64,000 nucleotides of DNA from Heterocephalus glaber (lineage: Eukaryota; Chordata; Mammalia; Rodentia; Bathyergidae). The translations under genes were made by a program, and so were the position numbers. The DNA lies in the NCBI RefSeq assembly GCF_000247695.1, contig NW_004624734.1, positions 13,769,915-13,833,914 on the forward strand, written 5' to 3'. Under the pieces are notes generated by a model. The model was not told the DNA's origin. It did not search any database and worked only from the letters and a program-made list of their open reading frames with translations. This document shows positions 45,001 through 60,000 of this stretch, piece by piece; the first letter of the stretch is position 1; every line of letters starts with the position of its first letter.

Positions 45001-48000
45001 GGCAGGTGGTAGAACCACTGAGCTAAATCCCTGGCCCTAATAAAATGTTATTCTATTCCAGTTCTTCTGTTGGTCATGATCCTATTGCTTTCTATTTATT
45101 TGTCTGGTTTTTCAATGAGACATTTTTTTGGAGTAATGAATATTTTTATATGTATTTATTTATTTTTTGAGACAGAGTCTCATGTAGTTTAGGCTGGCCT
45201 TGAACTTACTGTGTACCCCAGGCTGGCCTCAAACTCATGATGATCCTCTTGTCTCAGTTTCCTGAGAAACTAGAGATTTAATAACAGAAATACAGAAGTC
45301 TTTTCATGTGTATCTGTTAAGAATTTTAACAACAAAAGTAATTTCCTTGACTTTTTTTTTAATAATTCCCACATCTTTCATAGTAATGCTAATTTTAAGA
45401 ACAATGCAGCTGCTGTCTTTTAAGGCAATGGAAAACATTGGATAATATTCTTCCAAGTAATAGAAATTAATCTTGACTAGGTTCTTTGTTAAAATGTGTT
45501 AAAGCTCACATTCATTTAGATCCCTAAAATCCTTTAATTCCTTTTATCTCTATTACCCTTCTTCCCCAATATCGAGTGTTTCTACGTAACACAAAACAAG
45601 TATAATTGTAATCTGACAAAAGTGACATCAGGAAAATAAGCAGCTATTCTTTTTTTTTTTTTTTCCAGATCATTATTTGTTCAGTGTTGGTTTTGGGGAT
45701 CTTTCTGAAACAAATCACATCCTCTGGTGTCTTGTTGGTGCTTAAGATGCTTTTTTAAATTATATGGAAAAATGTTTAAGTGTTTTTAAGCAGCTATTCT
45801 TAAAGATGATCATTTTAGTTCTTCTCATTTCTGTACTGTGCTATTCGCTGTCTTTGAGGTAATGTAGAAGGAATAACTAAGACTGGAATTATATAAAACA
45901 TTAAGAATATTTCCCCTGGGCCAGAGATGTAGCTTAGAGGTGCAGCACCTGCCTGGCAAGCTCGAGACCCTGAGTTTGATTCCTGGTATTAACAACAACA
46001 AAGAATTTTTTTCCTATAATTTATTGAACACTATATAAACACTAGAATATGGGCTGAATTAGACTGAAGTTACCTCACTTCTCATTCCCTCTCTTTCTCA
46101 GTCTATCTTTTTCTTGTGCTGGGGATTGAACCCAGGGCCTCTTGCATATTATGCACATGCTGTTCCACTGGTGTACAACCCCAGCCTAATCTCACTTTTC
46201 ACTGTTTTCTCAAGAAAAAGAGAATGGTTCTTACTTACCTAGTGTCCTAAGACATAGGCATTTGTGAATTAAGCTAATAGGCAAGCCCAAAGAGGCCCAA
46301 ATTTATGAGGTTTCGATACAGAGAAAAATCTTTCTAATTTGTTTATTGGAATAAGATATAAGAAATAGTCCCATAGTAGAACAAACTGGGTACTAAAATG
46401 GTTAATGAATGAGAGGCTCAGATTTACCCTTTGTTTTGTGCGTCCTAAACAAAATGACCTTTCATAAAACGGCACACTGAATACATTTGCCTTTGCCTGA
46501 ATTGAAACCTTGTGCAGTAACATCTCAGTGACTTCTGTCATTCCTGGGGAGTAAAATGTCATATATGTATATTAAAATTCCCATTTAATCCAAGTTTATT
46601 CTTTAAACACAGGTTGATACTTACAGTTTAAATCTTATGATTAAATATCTCTATAGTGTTTCTCAGTATCAGGCACACCCTGCATTTTCCTTGTCCTTCT
46701 TTACCTACAGGAATATAAACTATGTGAGAGCAGAAATTTTGTTCTGTTATCCAGTGCTATATCTCTAGTACCCAGAATGTGACTGACACACAGTAGGTGT
46801 TCAGTCAATATTCACTGAATGATTAGGTGAATCTAAGTCTACTTTCAGTAACCTAAAGAAGACTGTATAGAACAGATTAATAACAGGTATATCCAGGTGT
46901 GGTGCAGGATCAAAATCAGGGCCTTGTACATGATAGCAAATGCTCTTTTGCTGAGCTATACTCCACAGTCCAAGAATAATATATTTTTTAGGCTTTGTTT
47001 TTGAGACAATGCCTCTCCATGTAGTTCAGGATGGCCTTGATCTCACTATGTAGCCCAGTCTAGCCTCAAACTTATGGCAACTTCCTGTTTCAGTTTCCTG
47101 AGTGCTGGAATTACAGGCATGGACCACCATGTCTAGCTCAGAATATATTTTTTTAAAAATTAACTTACTGGGCTAGGGATTTAGCTCAGTGGTTTCAACC
47201 ACTTACTGCGCAAGCACAAAGACCTGAGTTTGATCACCAGTACAAAAAAAAAATTGACTTACTGTGCTTCAGAGTCATAATGTTCTTTGTAGCATCTGAT
47301 CATCCAGAATTGTAATAGAAAAGATACAAGCAGTTCATTTTGTATGCAATGGTCCAGTTCATGCCTTGGACCTTCTTTCCATAAATCTCTGAAATTGGCT
47401 TTCAGTTCATGCCAATTCATTTGCCTCTTTTCCTTACATTTAAATGCCACAACAATACAAATCTGACCACTCAAGGAATTCAGTTACTTGGACTTCAGTC
47501 GATAAAATTCAGTAGAAGTAGAAGACAAGATGTACTTTTGATTGTTATTTTTTTGAGTCCTCATTTATATGTGAGAAGTGTAGTGATATTGTGTATTATC
47601 ACCTTGGGTGTAAAATACATAGTATGTTATTTGATCAAGGATGGAAGAAAATGGAGTAACAGTAAAGAGAAGAGGGAAGAAAGATGCCTGCTTTGAGGTA
47701 ATGTGACCACTGCCATCTGTCAAAAGGAAGAAGCAGGATGCTTCATTATTTATGGCAGACTCAATGAAGAGGTAAGCTCAGGGCTTGAGTTAAGTTAATA
47801 CTTGTTAACTGCCCTTGTTAGATGATCCGTGCCTGGGACAGGCTTTATCTAGGACTATCTCCTCTCATCTGTCTCCTGAAGAAAAGTCTTCCAACTTTCA
47901 GTGTAGTCTAAGAAAGGCATCAGGATAAAATTAATAGTCGCTTTTTATCTGTGTCTAACTTTTATCAAACCCAGTGCATCAGTGACTTAAAAAATCCTCC

Positions 48001-51000
48001 AGCTAATTTGTGTGCCCTTCCACTCTGCTTTCAAAATAGTATGACCAAAAAGACTTTAGATAAAAAATGATGGGGAAATGAGGAGGAAGTGTACATTTTG
48101 TCAGGACTTGGACATGCTTATGATAGTTGGTGCGTTCATAGAGGACTGTGATTGGGGGCACTGCCTTTTTTTTTTTGGTACTGGGGATCGAACTTGGGAC
48201 CTTGCGCTTGTGAGGCAGGTGGCGGAACCACTGAGCTAAATCCCCAGTCCTCACTGTTCCTTTTTCCTAAGCGCAACTTTTTAAACTGTCATTTCCTCAA
48301 AACCAAAAGCTTGATTATTGAAGCACTTGTTCTCAGAGTCAGTGTTGGTTCATTAGAGTGAGTCAACTCTATTGTCTGAAAAGAAGCCAAGTTCCATTTA
48401 ACTTTTGTTTTTAATTGTCATTTACACAGCAGGCACAGTTATCTGAACACTCTTAGGGGAGCAGCTATGAAAAATTTTAAAGTGATGACAAAATCATTGA
48501 ATAACTATAAAAACTAATGTGATGTTTGTTCAGAGCCAAAGGAAAAGGAAGGGAGAATGTAAAATACCTGACAATAAAACCGGTTCATAAAAACAGTGAT
48601 AATTGCATATTGGTCTAGAGGATTTGAGAAGGTTCGAATTTAGAGGCTTCTGTTGGAATACGTTTTTCACAAGTCAGATCAGCTTGCTTTCGTCACCAGT
48701 GAGAGCTGTCAGCAGGAGAAGCCATCAGAAGTTAAGCTTAACAGGAGGGTACTAGAAGCTGGGTAACATGGAGTCCCGAGAGGTATGAATAAAGCCAGTA
48801 ATTAAAGGCTGGTAATAAACTTTCATTACAATTAAACCAGGCCCATAAATAGTACCAGGACAGGCATAACCCAGGAGATTTGGATTTAAGGAAGAGGAAA
48901 CACTCGATTCTAGGAATATATCCTAGAGACCAAGTAATGACAGTGACAAGTTGAGTTTCCCTTATACGAAATGCTTGGGACCAGAAGTGTTTCAGATTTT
49001 AGAGTTCTTCAGATTGCTATAATAATTTTAAAAATGATTTTAATAATCACTGTATATTTTGATCACCCCTTATACAATTAAAACTTTTTTATTTTTTTTT
49101 ATTTCTTTTTTTTTTTTTGGTGCCAGAGATTGAACTCGGGTCCTTGTGCTTGCAAAGCAGGCGGTAGAACCACTGAGCTAAATCCCCGGGCAAAATTTTT
49201 TTAAAAAATGGATGAAACTAAATCACTTAAAAATGTAATGGTTTTCTAGTTGCAAAATGCATTCACATGGTTTTCCCCATTTGGTCTCCATATGAAGTTG
49301 AGAGAGAAGTGTTACTTTATTTTATGCTTGAGAAAATGGAATTGAACTGATTGTTTTTTCAATTCATAGCTAGTAAGTGCCTGCAGTTCTTGGTATGAAG
49401 CTCGATATTTGTGTTCTATAAACTGCAGTTTACTGTAAAGAAGCAATAGTATTTGTTGTCCATAAGTGTAATAAATTTTCTGTCCTTATGGGTAATATGC
49501 AATTAATTTTTTTTATTTTGGTACTGGGATCAAACTTGGGACCTTGCACTTGAGAGGCAGGTGGCAGAACCACTGAGCTAAATCCCCGGCCCTTACAATT
49601 CATTTTATAGTGAATTATCAGAGCATCAGAAAATAATACAAGGACTTAGACTTTTGTGTATAGTAAAGCATGTTTGGATTTTGAAAAATTTGATGTCCAT
49701 GCAGCTTTTCAAGCATAGGTTTTTTTGGATTTTTTTTTTTTTTTTTTTTGAAACAGGATCTCTTTATGTGGTTTAGGCTGGCCTTCAATTCACAATCCTC
49801 CTATCTCATATTCCTGAGTGCCGGATTACAGATGTGTGCCACCATGCCTGGCAAGCACAGGTCTTTCATAGAACTTTCTCCTGTGTAATGTTGGAGGGGC
49901 AGTGTGGTGTGCTGTAAAGCTTTTCAAACTTTAATGGCACAAGAATTGCTTGAATTTAATCGCTTTTTAGGACCCAGAAAGCTTTCTAGGTAATTCTGGT
50001 AGAGGTGGTCCTGGGAAAGTATTTGGGGAAACACTGAAGAATATCTACTTCAAAAGTCAGTGGTGATTTGACCCACAATACCCCTTCAGTTCTTGGCATA
50101 GAACATGGTACATACTAAATGTTCAAAATATTCTGTTCGTAGGTGATGGCATGGTTAGCAGCTAAGAAGCCTGAGAATATTCATTGTTTTCATTCAACCA
50201 AATATACCCCATTCCTGTTTACGTAGGAATTGGCAGATATAAAAGGACAATGGGCAGTTCTCTTGTAGAACTTATTTGAAAGACTAATAGTAAAGGTCTA
50301 ATTCTTCCTTTGTAAAATATTGTAAAATAAAAATTAATATTGAAGGCATGCTTGTGCAATCTTCCCCCTGCAAATTAAAAAATTCTTTTTTTTTTTATTT
50401 GAATGAGGCTTACAGGTCAAGGAAATGGACTGATTATTATTTCTATGCTTTATTTTTGATCTAAAACTATACTAGCCAGTACAGCTACAAAGGCAGCTAT
50501 TTAATTTAAATGAATTAAAATTGAATAACAGTAGAAATAGAGTTCCTCAGTGGCATTAGCTACATTTTAGGGGCTCAGCAGCCACCTGTGGTGAAGGGGC
50601 TGCCTTACTGGGCTGCAGATGTGGAACGTGTCCAGCATTGCACAAAGTTCAGCTTGACTGTGGTGCTCTAGAGTCCAGAACAACAGAGCAGTGACTTTCC
50701 AGTGGCTTTGATATGTGAATTGATTTTGAGGTAAATATTAGCAGTGGATTAAGGCTGCCACTTCAACTTTAAATTTTTTTTTTTTAATTTTGAGATAGAG
50801 TTTTGCTAAGTTGTACAGGTGGAATTCAGACTTGCAGTCCTCCTACCTACTTTTCTCAGTGCAGGATTATAGATTTGTTCTACCATACCTAGCTCTGTTT
50901 CACACACTCACATACACTGTCTGTCTCTCTCTCTTTTTTTTGTGGTACTGGGGATTGAACCTAAGGTCTTCACATGGTGCTATGTCCCCAGAACTTTAAA

Positions 51001-54000
51001 AAATTTTTATTTTGAAACAGGGTCTCACTAAGTCACTGGGCTTGTGCTTGAATTTAGAGATCCTCCTGCCTCACCCTCCCAGAGTGCTGGAATTACAGGT
51101 GTGTGCCATTACACCTGGCTTCATTTCAACTCTTATATGCTTTAATACCTTCAGATTGAATAGGCCCTGGGCTACTACTGATTTACATTAACAATTTCAT
51201 TACACAGCAAGTGGAATCTAAATACTAATTCTGAGCTTTTTAAAACCTCAGAGTAATACATTATTTTACTGCATTAAGATAGCTTTGTGTGTGTGTGTGT
51301 GAGTGTGTGTGTGTATGTGTGAGAGAGCAAGAGAGAGAATTCTACATTCTGTTAATTCAGAATTCATTGTTGACGTGAAACTGTAATTTAGAGCATTGTA
51401 CTTGCTTTAAATTTGTATCTAGTGAACTGCTGGGAATAAGAAGAGCTGGCAATTTCATGTGTGTTAAGTAGAATTTGTAACATTTATGTGAAATAATCTA
51501 TTTATAGAAGCCAAATTCAAGAGTAGTGAAAAGTTGAGTTGACACTTGATCAGAATTCTCTAAGTAGGACACCTTTTATGCTTTTTTTTTTTTGAGTCAT
51601 GGTCTTGCTATCTTCTAGGTTGGCTTCGACTTGCTATGTTGTCCAGGATGACCCTGAACTAGCAATCCTCCTGCATCAGCCTTCCAGAGTGCTAGGATTA
51701 TGGTTCTGTGCTACCATGCCTGGGTTTTCTTTCAAAAAATTAATTATGATATATTTGTGTTTTGGAAATTGAAAAACAAAAAACAATACTTTCAGTACTT
51801 TTTGTTCTTGTTAAAACCTGTATGTAAAATTGTATAGCACTCACTACACTCTGATGTCTAGGCCATGAATGCATTTTTTTCCCAGAGTTCAAGAAGGGAT
51901 ATGCAGGGCCAGGGATTTAGCTCAGTGGTTCCGCCTCCTGCCCTGCAAGTGGAAAGACCCGAGTTCAATCCCCGGTACCAAAAAACAAAACAAAACGAAG
52001 GGATATGCAGGTCTGAATGTTGCTCAGTGGTAGAGTGCTTGCCTGGCATGCTTGAAGCCCTGGCTGCAATCACCAGTACCATAAAACAGACAGACCGACA
52101 GAAAAGAAGAAAGGAAGGAAAGAAAAGAAAATATATGCAGTTGCTTTGTTTTTTAACCTTTGTTTTCAGAACACAAGTACCGTGTATAGTTATAGATAGA
52201 TCCTGCCCTTTTCCCCTTCAGGTCTTGCTGTTGTCCCTTTCTGAGCAGAAGGCAATAGAAGAGCTGCCACTCTGTCCTGGGTCATGGGTTAGAGTGACCG
52301 AAGTCATTGAAATCCTTTTGTGCATTCTGCTGCCTCCTTCAGTGACCTTCTGTCTTTCCAGGTCACTTACTTCAGCCTCTGGTACTACAACAAGCAAAAT
52401 CAGCGTCGCTGGGTAGATTTAGAAAAACCTCTGAAGAAGCAGCTGGATAAATATGCGCTGGAACCTACCATCTATTTTGGAGTGGTGTTTTATGTGCCTT
52501 CAGTTTCACAGCTGCAGCAGGAGATTACCAGGTGAGAAAGTATACGCCTCCTGTTTTTGGAAAATAATCTAGTGAGATTAGGAATGTGAAACTAAGGTTA
52601 AAGGTAGAAGATAAAAGTCTGAAACTTTGCCCTCTCACCCCACATTTGTAGCCAGCCTATTACAAGGGGGTTCTGGTATGCGATATGTCATCAGAGTTTT
52701 ACTGCTTGTCGGGTGAGTAATGGGCTCACTAGATGTAAAGGAATGATTAAAGGGCAAATGATGTTTTTACCCTGGCTGTAAACTCTGTGTAGTGGTGTTA
52801 CCTTTTATTGTTTTGTTTCTGATGCTTTCTAACAAGTAAATGAGAGAAGAGATATAAAAAATGTAGTCTTAGAATCTGTGTTCACTCCTCAAGCAAATGT
52901 GGGGAAGGTTCTCACAGCTCTCAGACTCTAGAAGCTGTATCTATAGACAATGTGAGGAAGAATTGTGGGGGAGGAACTGCAAGAGGTAGAGGGAAGGTGT
53001 TTACAATCAGAAAATGTTGACCAGTAAGTACTCTTTGAAGGCCCAAAAGCAGAAAGAGAAGATGATATTAAGAAGGATGCTAGAGGGACTAAATGCTATT
53101 TTAACATTTTTTCCTCTTAAAGACAATTAAAATACAAAATAAAGTAATAAAACTTGAATTATTGGGGCCTAGAATGTAGCTAAGTAATAGAGTGCTTGCC
53201 TAGCATGCACAAAGCCTTGGGCTTGATCTCCAGCCCTTGAAAGAAAAAAAAAATTGAATTCTTGAGCTTACCCAGGTTCTCTGAATCCACCAGTACTTTA
53301 TCTTTTTAAGCCTCTGTGACATTGCTCTGGAGCCAAGCTGGACTAGTTCCCATATGCTGAGCATACTGTGTTCCCTTCCATCTTTATGTCCTACGTCTTT
53401 CTCTTTTATTTATGTGTTGGAATCATCCTGTTCATCTTTTGAGTAGGCGCCTCCATGAAGTTCTGTGACTCCCAGGCTGGAATGAGCATTCTTAAAATTG
53501 CTGTACTTTTGTGAAGATAGCAGTTGTCACCACCCCTCATTGTGGTTTTTTTTGGTGTATATATCTTATCTCCTTCCTAGATTTTAAGTCCATGTTTGTC
53601 TTCAGCTTTCCATTTCTTTTGAAAGCTAGGCAGAACCTGGTACAGCCCCATGCTTGTGGAATGCTGTTTGAGCCTACAGTTAATTATTGGAACAGAATGG
53701 AAAACCAAAGAAGTTGCAAGGATCAAGTGTAGAGAAAAACAGATACTGACCATGAAACTGGTCTAAAATATAAATGTTGAAGAAATAAGTGAAAAGCAGG
53801 AGAAAAAACATGGACTGATCTCTTTCACTCATGTAAACATTTATTGAAGATATACTGTGAAGGTCTAAGAATCATGTTGGGTAGTGTGGGAGTTGAATAC
53901 ACAATTGTGTATTCTTTATTTGGACCCTGGAGGAGTTGCTTGTCTGGTGGAACTGGCAGTTTATGTAAATACATAATTACAGTATCCTATGTTAATAAAT

Positions 54001-57000
54001 GCTTTAATTAAAGCTCTGGGTTCCTAGGGTTAGGGCACAGAGAACTTGAACAGAGAAGGCAAAGGAGTTGGCTTTTGATCTAATAAACTTCAGAAGGGAT
54101 TTTTACTTAGAGGGAAGAACCCATGCGAAGCAGCAGGAAGAATCAAAGTCTCAGATGTTACCTGGAGAGGAGAGAAGGCTTAAAAAACAGGCTTGTGTTA
54201 GTCATAAAGTCATGGGACAATGAGGAAGACCTTTTCAAATTTTAATGAGATGGAATGATCAAATTTGCATTGTGCAAAGATCACCTATAATGAGAGATCA
54301 GTTAGATGTCCTAAGTCCTCTAAGTTACAATAGCGGGTGGCTGGAGACTAGTTAGGAATGTCTATGCTATAATTTAGGCATCAGTCTAGAAAGTAGTCCA
54401 GAACAAAGGCATTAGCCATAGGAATTGTTGAAAGAGAATGGTCCCAGTAGATTCACTCAGTAGGGTTGCTAACTGATTGGGTATAGGAGAACTTAATAGA
54501 GAAGTTCTATCACTAAGAATTAAGTGGGGCCGGGATTTAGCTCAGTAGTGCTGGGCCTGCCTCACAAGTGGAAGGTCCTGAGTTCGATCCCCCAGTGGGG
54601 GTGGGGGGGTGGAGGGGAATTAAGTATGAGCATAACTTTCTCTTTCTGGTCCACTGTTCTCAGCATGTTCTTCCATTCACGAGGTTACCGTATAGTCCAA
54701 GATATCTACAAAAGTTCTAGCCATCACCAGTACAGTGAGAGAGCAGAGCAGTAGTTTTTTTTTGGGGGGGGGGGATAGTGAGATATACAAAGAAACTCTA
54801 GCAAGTGGTTGGTATGCTCTTTGTCTTGTGGCAATAATTTCATGAATACATTTATATGTCAGAACTACATGTTAATTCTGTGCATTTTGTCACATGCTAA
54901 TTATACATCAAAAAAGGTGTCACCATTCAGAGATACTTTAAGGAAGAAAAAGGGGAGAACAAATCTCTAAATACAGTCATACCTTGGTACTGTATTTGAC
55001 TGCTTTGAAACTCATCAAACTTGATACTTTTACATGAAAGTTTTGTCCAGGTACTTGTTTGTTTGGCACTTGATACACAAGCTAGAAGTTTTCTGCGTTG
55101 ATTGCCATGTGACTCATTCTCCTTTCCAGTCAGAACAATTTGTTGGGTACTTGTTGTTTTCAGTACTCATGGCATCTCTGGGAGCGAATTAACAGTGAAT
55201 GCCAAGGTACCACTGTAACATATGCTCAAGAAATGAAGATTTGCCAGAAAAGTATGTCCACAAACAGTGGAAAATGGCCACCCAATATTATAAAATGAAC
55301 TAAAGAAACTTAAGAAAATAACATGTATTTAAATCCAAATTAGATGAGCTTTGGAATGATCTGGTTATGAGGTAATAAGCAAGCAGGAAAATAAAGCTAA
55401 CATAGGCAAGAAAAGAATTAGAGATAATTAAAAAATGATAGAAATAGTATAAATTTAGACGACAAGACCAAAAATTAAAAGAATATGTGCAATAAGATTC
55501 CCTAAAGGAGAAAGTCAAAACATCAATGCAAACAAATTTTTAGAACCATAGTAAAACTTCTTTGAAAGACTAATGACTTGAAGCTGTTACACTGAAAGGA
55601 CAAACTGTGTTCCCAGAACTCAGCCTACAGTATTGAGGCCCAAGACATACATACCCTGCAAATTCATTGGAGATTGAGTATGTAGACACAAATTCTGTTA
55701 CTCATGAATTAAAGATGGTATCAGACTTTTGAAAGAACACTTCGTGACAACAGATAAAAGAATAACATTTAACATACTCAAGGAAAGGAATTATGAGGCA
55801 ATATATCTAGCAAAAATGACCTTTAAATATGTCTTAGCTCAGAATGCCATATTAAAATACCACAGACCGGTGATTTAACAGAAATGTATTTCCTCACAGT
55901 GTGGAGATCTCAGCATAGTTGGTGCTGGTGAGGGCTCCCTTCCAGGGTTGTAGACCTTCTCCTTGGGGCCCCACATGGCATTAGGAGTAAATTCTCTGGT
56001 TCCTGTAAAATAGCAGTTCCATCATGAAGTCCCCACCCTCACAGCATCAGCTAAACCTCCTAACTTCCTAATGGCCCCATCCTCAGGTATCCTCACGTGG
56101 TGGGTTAGTGCTTTAACACTCACGTTTGGTGGTGGTGGTGAGTACAGTTGAGTCCCCAGCAGAATGTAAAGGCCCAAACATTTGGGTACACACAGGAACT
56201 TGGAAACTATTGTTTTTGCATGCCCTAAGGGAACTATCATAAACCCATCTTTAGTCAGCTACTTAGTGACTAAACGTGCTTCAATAAGGCCTGGTGCCTG
56301 GGACCTAGAAACAGTGACAAGTAGGTATTAATGAACACCCTGGCACATGATTTTAGTCTTAATACCATTTTCCATAAGAGGAATTGGAATTCTGTGGGGG
56401 AGACAATGTTCCTGTCTGGGCTAGACCACTGATGTTGAAAGACCCAGGAACTTACTTGAAGAAATTTTTACTTGCAAAACAGGAAATTTTGAGCACATAA
56501 AGAATAATGAGATACATCAAGTATATTTTAAAAAATTCATCAGTTCATAATATGTAACTTCCTGAATTTTTATCCAAATGGGGAAGTGATACAGAGGAAA
56601 TAATGCTGACTGACCTAAAGTACATGATTGCTGATAATAACAGCTATTGTTTGAGTACACTTTTGACAATTGTGCATGTGTAAGTACGGTCAGGGATATT
56701 GTTACTCTTCGAAACCATCCGGAGTTAAGATTTCATTTGACTGGTTTATGTTCTTCTAACAAATTATAGTGAAATGCTTTATCTTGATTGAAGATAATAC
56801 TGACTTTATAAAAATCGACTTTTTTTTATAGGTATCAGTATTATCTGCAGCTGAAGAAAGATATCTTGGAAGGAAATATTCCTTGTACTTTAGAACAAGC
56901 AATTCAGCTAGCAGGCTTAGCTGTTCAAGGTAAATAATGCATATTAAGCAATTAAAGTAATAGTTAATAATGTAATAGTTCTATCAGATCAAAATGTTAT

Positions 57001-60000
57001 AACAAAAAACAGTAATGGTTTATTAAAGTAACTGGCTTTCTATGTACATCTTTAGTGGTGTTCATATATTTATGAAAAAATATACTATTATTTAAGGGGC
57101 TTCCCTGTAGGAGAAATGAATTTGAAATACTTCGATTAAATATGAGACTTTTAGGGCCAGGGATTTAGCTCAGTGGTTCCATTGCCTGCCTTGAAAGTGC
57201 AAGGTCCCGAGTTCGATCTCTGGTACCAAAAAAAAAAAAAAGAGAGACTTTTGGAAGGTTAACTATGTTATATGTCTAAAGGTCTAATAGTGTAATGAAT
57301 AGAAATACATATATTTAAAAAACATTTAATATACTATATATTAATCTAGCTCCAGGACTTGATATGCTATGAGCTAATATTTTAGGAAGAAATACCTGTC
57401 AGTGAGATTGAGGAGGTTATATTCACTTTAAGTACATTTCATTTGTTTGATTTCTTAAGTAATTTTCCTGGTTTATAGAGCATCATCAGTTATAATGAAT
57501 TTGCATTTCCTGAGCTTTTTTGGGGAGGTGCTGGTGATGAAGCCCTGTCTTGTGCTTACTTGGCAAGTGCTGTACCACTGAGCGACATCCTCAGTCCTCA
57601 CAAGCATTTTTCAACTGTTTAATTCTTTCATTTTTTATATGTTTAATATATACATATTTACATGTATGTATGTACTCTGGGGTGATTTCTTATACAACAT
57701 CATTTCAAATGATAACTGGCACTTAATCTTGAGAACTGAAATTTAACCAAAAGAATCATTAATAAAATTCCTCCAGATATTAACAGGCATGGAGATGTGA
57801 CATTTCTAAATAAATGTCTGATACATAATCCTTTTGAAGGTATTTTTAATTTTCTTAAGTATCATCTTTGATTTTAAGAATACTTTTTCATAAGCTTTTT
57901 CCTAAGCTCTTAACTTTTTAATTTATTTAATTTTTTTGCAACAGGGTCTCCTCATATAGGGTAGGCTGGCCTCAAACTCACCATTCTCTTACCTCAGCCA
58001 CCCAAGTACCTCTTTGGTTTTTTAACAATTAAAAATTTCAGCCGGGGATTTAGCTCAGTGGTTCCATCGCCTACCTCGCAAGCAGAAGGTCCCAAGTTCG
58101 ATCCCCGGTACCAAAAAAAAAAATTTCAACCCTCCCCTAAACAAATACAGTGGGCCCTAGAGTTATGTCCGGCCTGACATACAAACAGCTTGGCTTACAA
58201 CTGGAATTTTAGTTTTAACTTACGTCCAAAGTCTTGAGTTATAAGCCGAATGCCAGCTGCTTGTGTGTCCAAATGATCTCAGAAACAGATTTAACACTTA
58301 AAGGGTTCTGGAAGGAACATTACAGCATCCTTTCCTGTGTGTGGTTAACTTAGAAATCCTGGGCCAGTGTCTCTCTAAGGACACTGAGATCTGCTTGTAT
58401 ACAGGAGAAAGTTGTGTAGAGGAGCCTGAGCCTTCATTTGACCAACTTGAGTTACAACCAGCTCTCGGGAATGAATTGAGTTCATGAGTAAAGGCCCACT
58501 GTACATCTTTCTGTAACAAATACAAATGATCGAATTCCATTCCCCAGCTTGGTTTCTTCCTGACATTTTTATGTGTATAACAAAGCATAGCCAGGTGTGG
58601 TGGGGCAAGCCTGTAATCCCAGCACTTGGGAGGCTGAGGCAGGAGAATTGCTGCAAGTTTGAGGCCAGCCTGGACTACACAGTGAGTTGAAGGCCAGCCT
58701 GGACTACGTAATAAGACCCTGTCTCAAAAAACCAAAACCAAACTGAAACAAAACAAAACCCCCCAAAACCAAACCCATACATACACCATTATAGGACAGG
58801 TTTGGTTGGTTTTTAATTATTAAGACCAGAGTGTATTATATATAGTTTGTAACTTTAAAATACTTGAGTCATAAGCATTTTTCCAAGATAAGATGCATGA
58901 ACTTACCTAATTAACATTTTTAAAAGGTATTTTAAATACACATTCTATAGTTTTCAGGCAGAGTTGACTTCTGAGTCATAAGCACACCATCCTGTACTGC
59001 CTATTGAATTTTGTTATGCACATTCTGCTATGCAGATTAAACATAATCAACATGTGAATATATGTCATTTTCTATAGCTGATTTCGGTGACTTTGATCAG
59101 TATGAATCCCAGGACTTTCTTCAGAAATTTGCCTTATTTCCTGTGGTAAGTCTTCTTTTGGCATTGGACCGTGTTGTAAAAGGCCCTTAGAAATTCCTGC
59201 AGTGAAGTCCCCGTGGTGTCTACTCGCTAGGCTGCAATAGTGTGAAGAACTCAGTTCCCTCGTATAAACATCGCAGTGTCAGTTCTTGCCCGACTGTAGT
59301 CTTCTTGGTACTTGTGAACTTACAGAAACTGAAGTCTGCAGCCGCTGCTGTTTTCTTTTGAATGTGAGTCTAAGGAGGGGGATTTGTTTTCAGCTTCTAA
59401 GAATCACATAGAGGATTTGCTTTTAACAGAAGGCCTGGAACCTCACAAAGGTGATATTGAAATGAATTTGACTTCTTATCAGCAATCTAAAAAAGACATT
59501 GCCTTCTGCTTTTTAAAGTTGTCACTGATGGAGGTGACGAGAAAACTGTATGGCCCGCTCTTCTGAGCATCTACACCACCAGCCAGAGAATGCACAAGGT
59601 GTTTTCACGCTGGGTCAGAACTGGCTGGCAGCTGTCACCAACCTGAAATAACTCAGCTCAAATTTTCTCTGGGATGAGTTGAAAAGGGAGGGCAAGTTTC
59701 TTGGCTCCTGAACAGAAGCCACTTAATTCCTTAGATCACAATTACACAGATAAGCCAAGCTCCCAAATAGTAATACTGGTCATGATTTTTGCCTGAATGG
59801 AGAGTCAATAACAGCAGCAAGGATTCCTCCTAAGAAATGTACGCATGTACTTCTGTGTGTTTCCTTCAGGGGTGGCTGCAAGATGAAAAAGTGTTGGAAG
59901 AAGCAACACAAAAAGTGGTCTTACTACATCAGAAATACAGGTAACACCGTGAAATAAGACATGGCAATAAATAGTATGGAATTGGGCCGGGGATTTAGCT

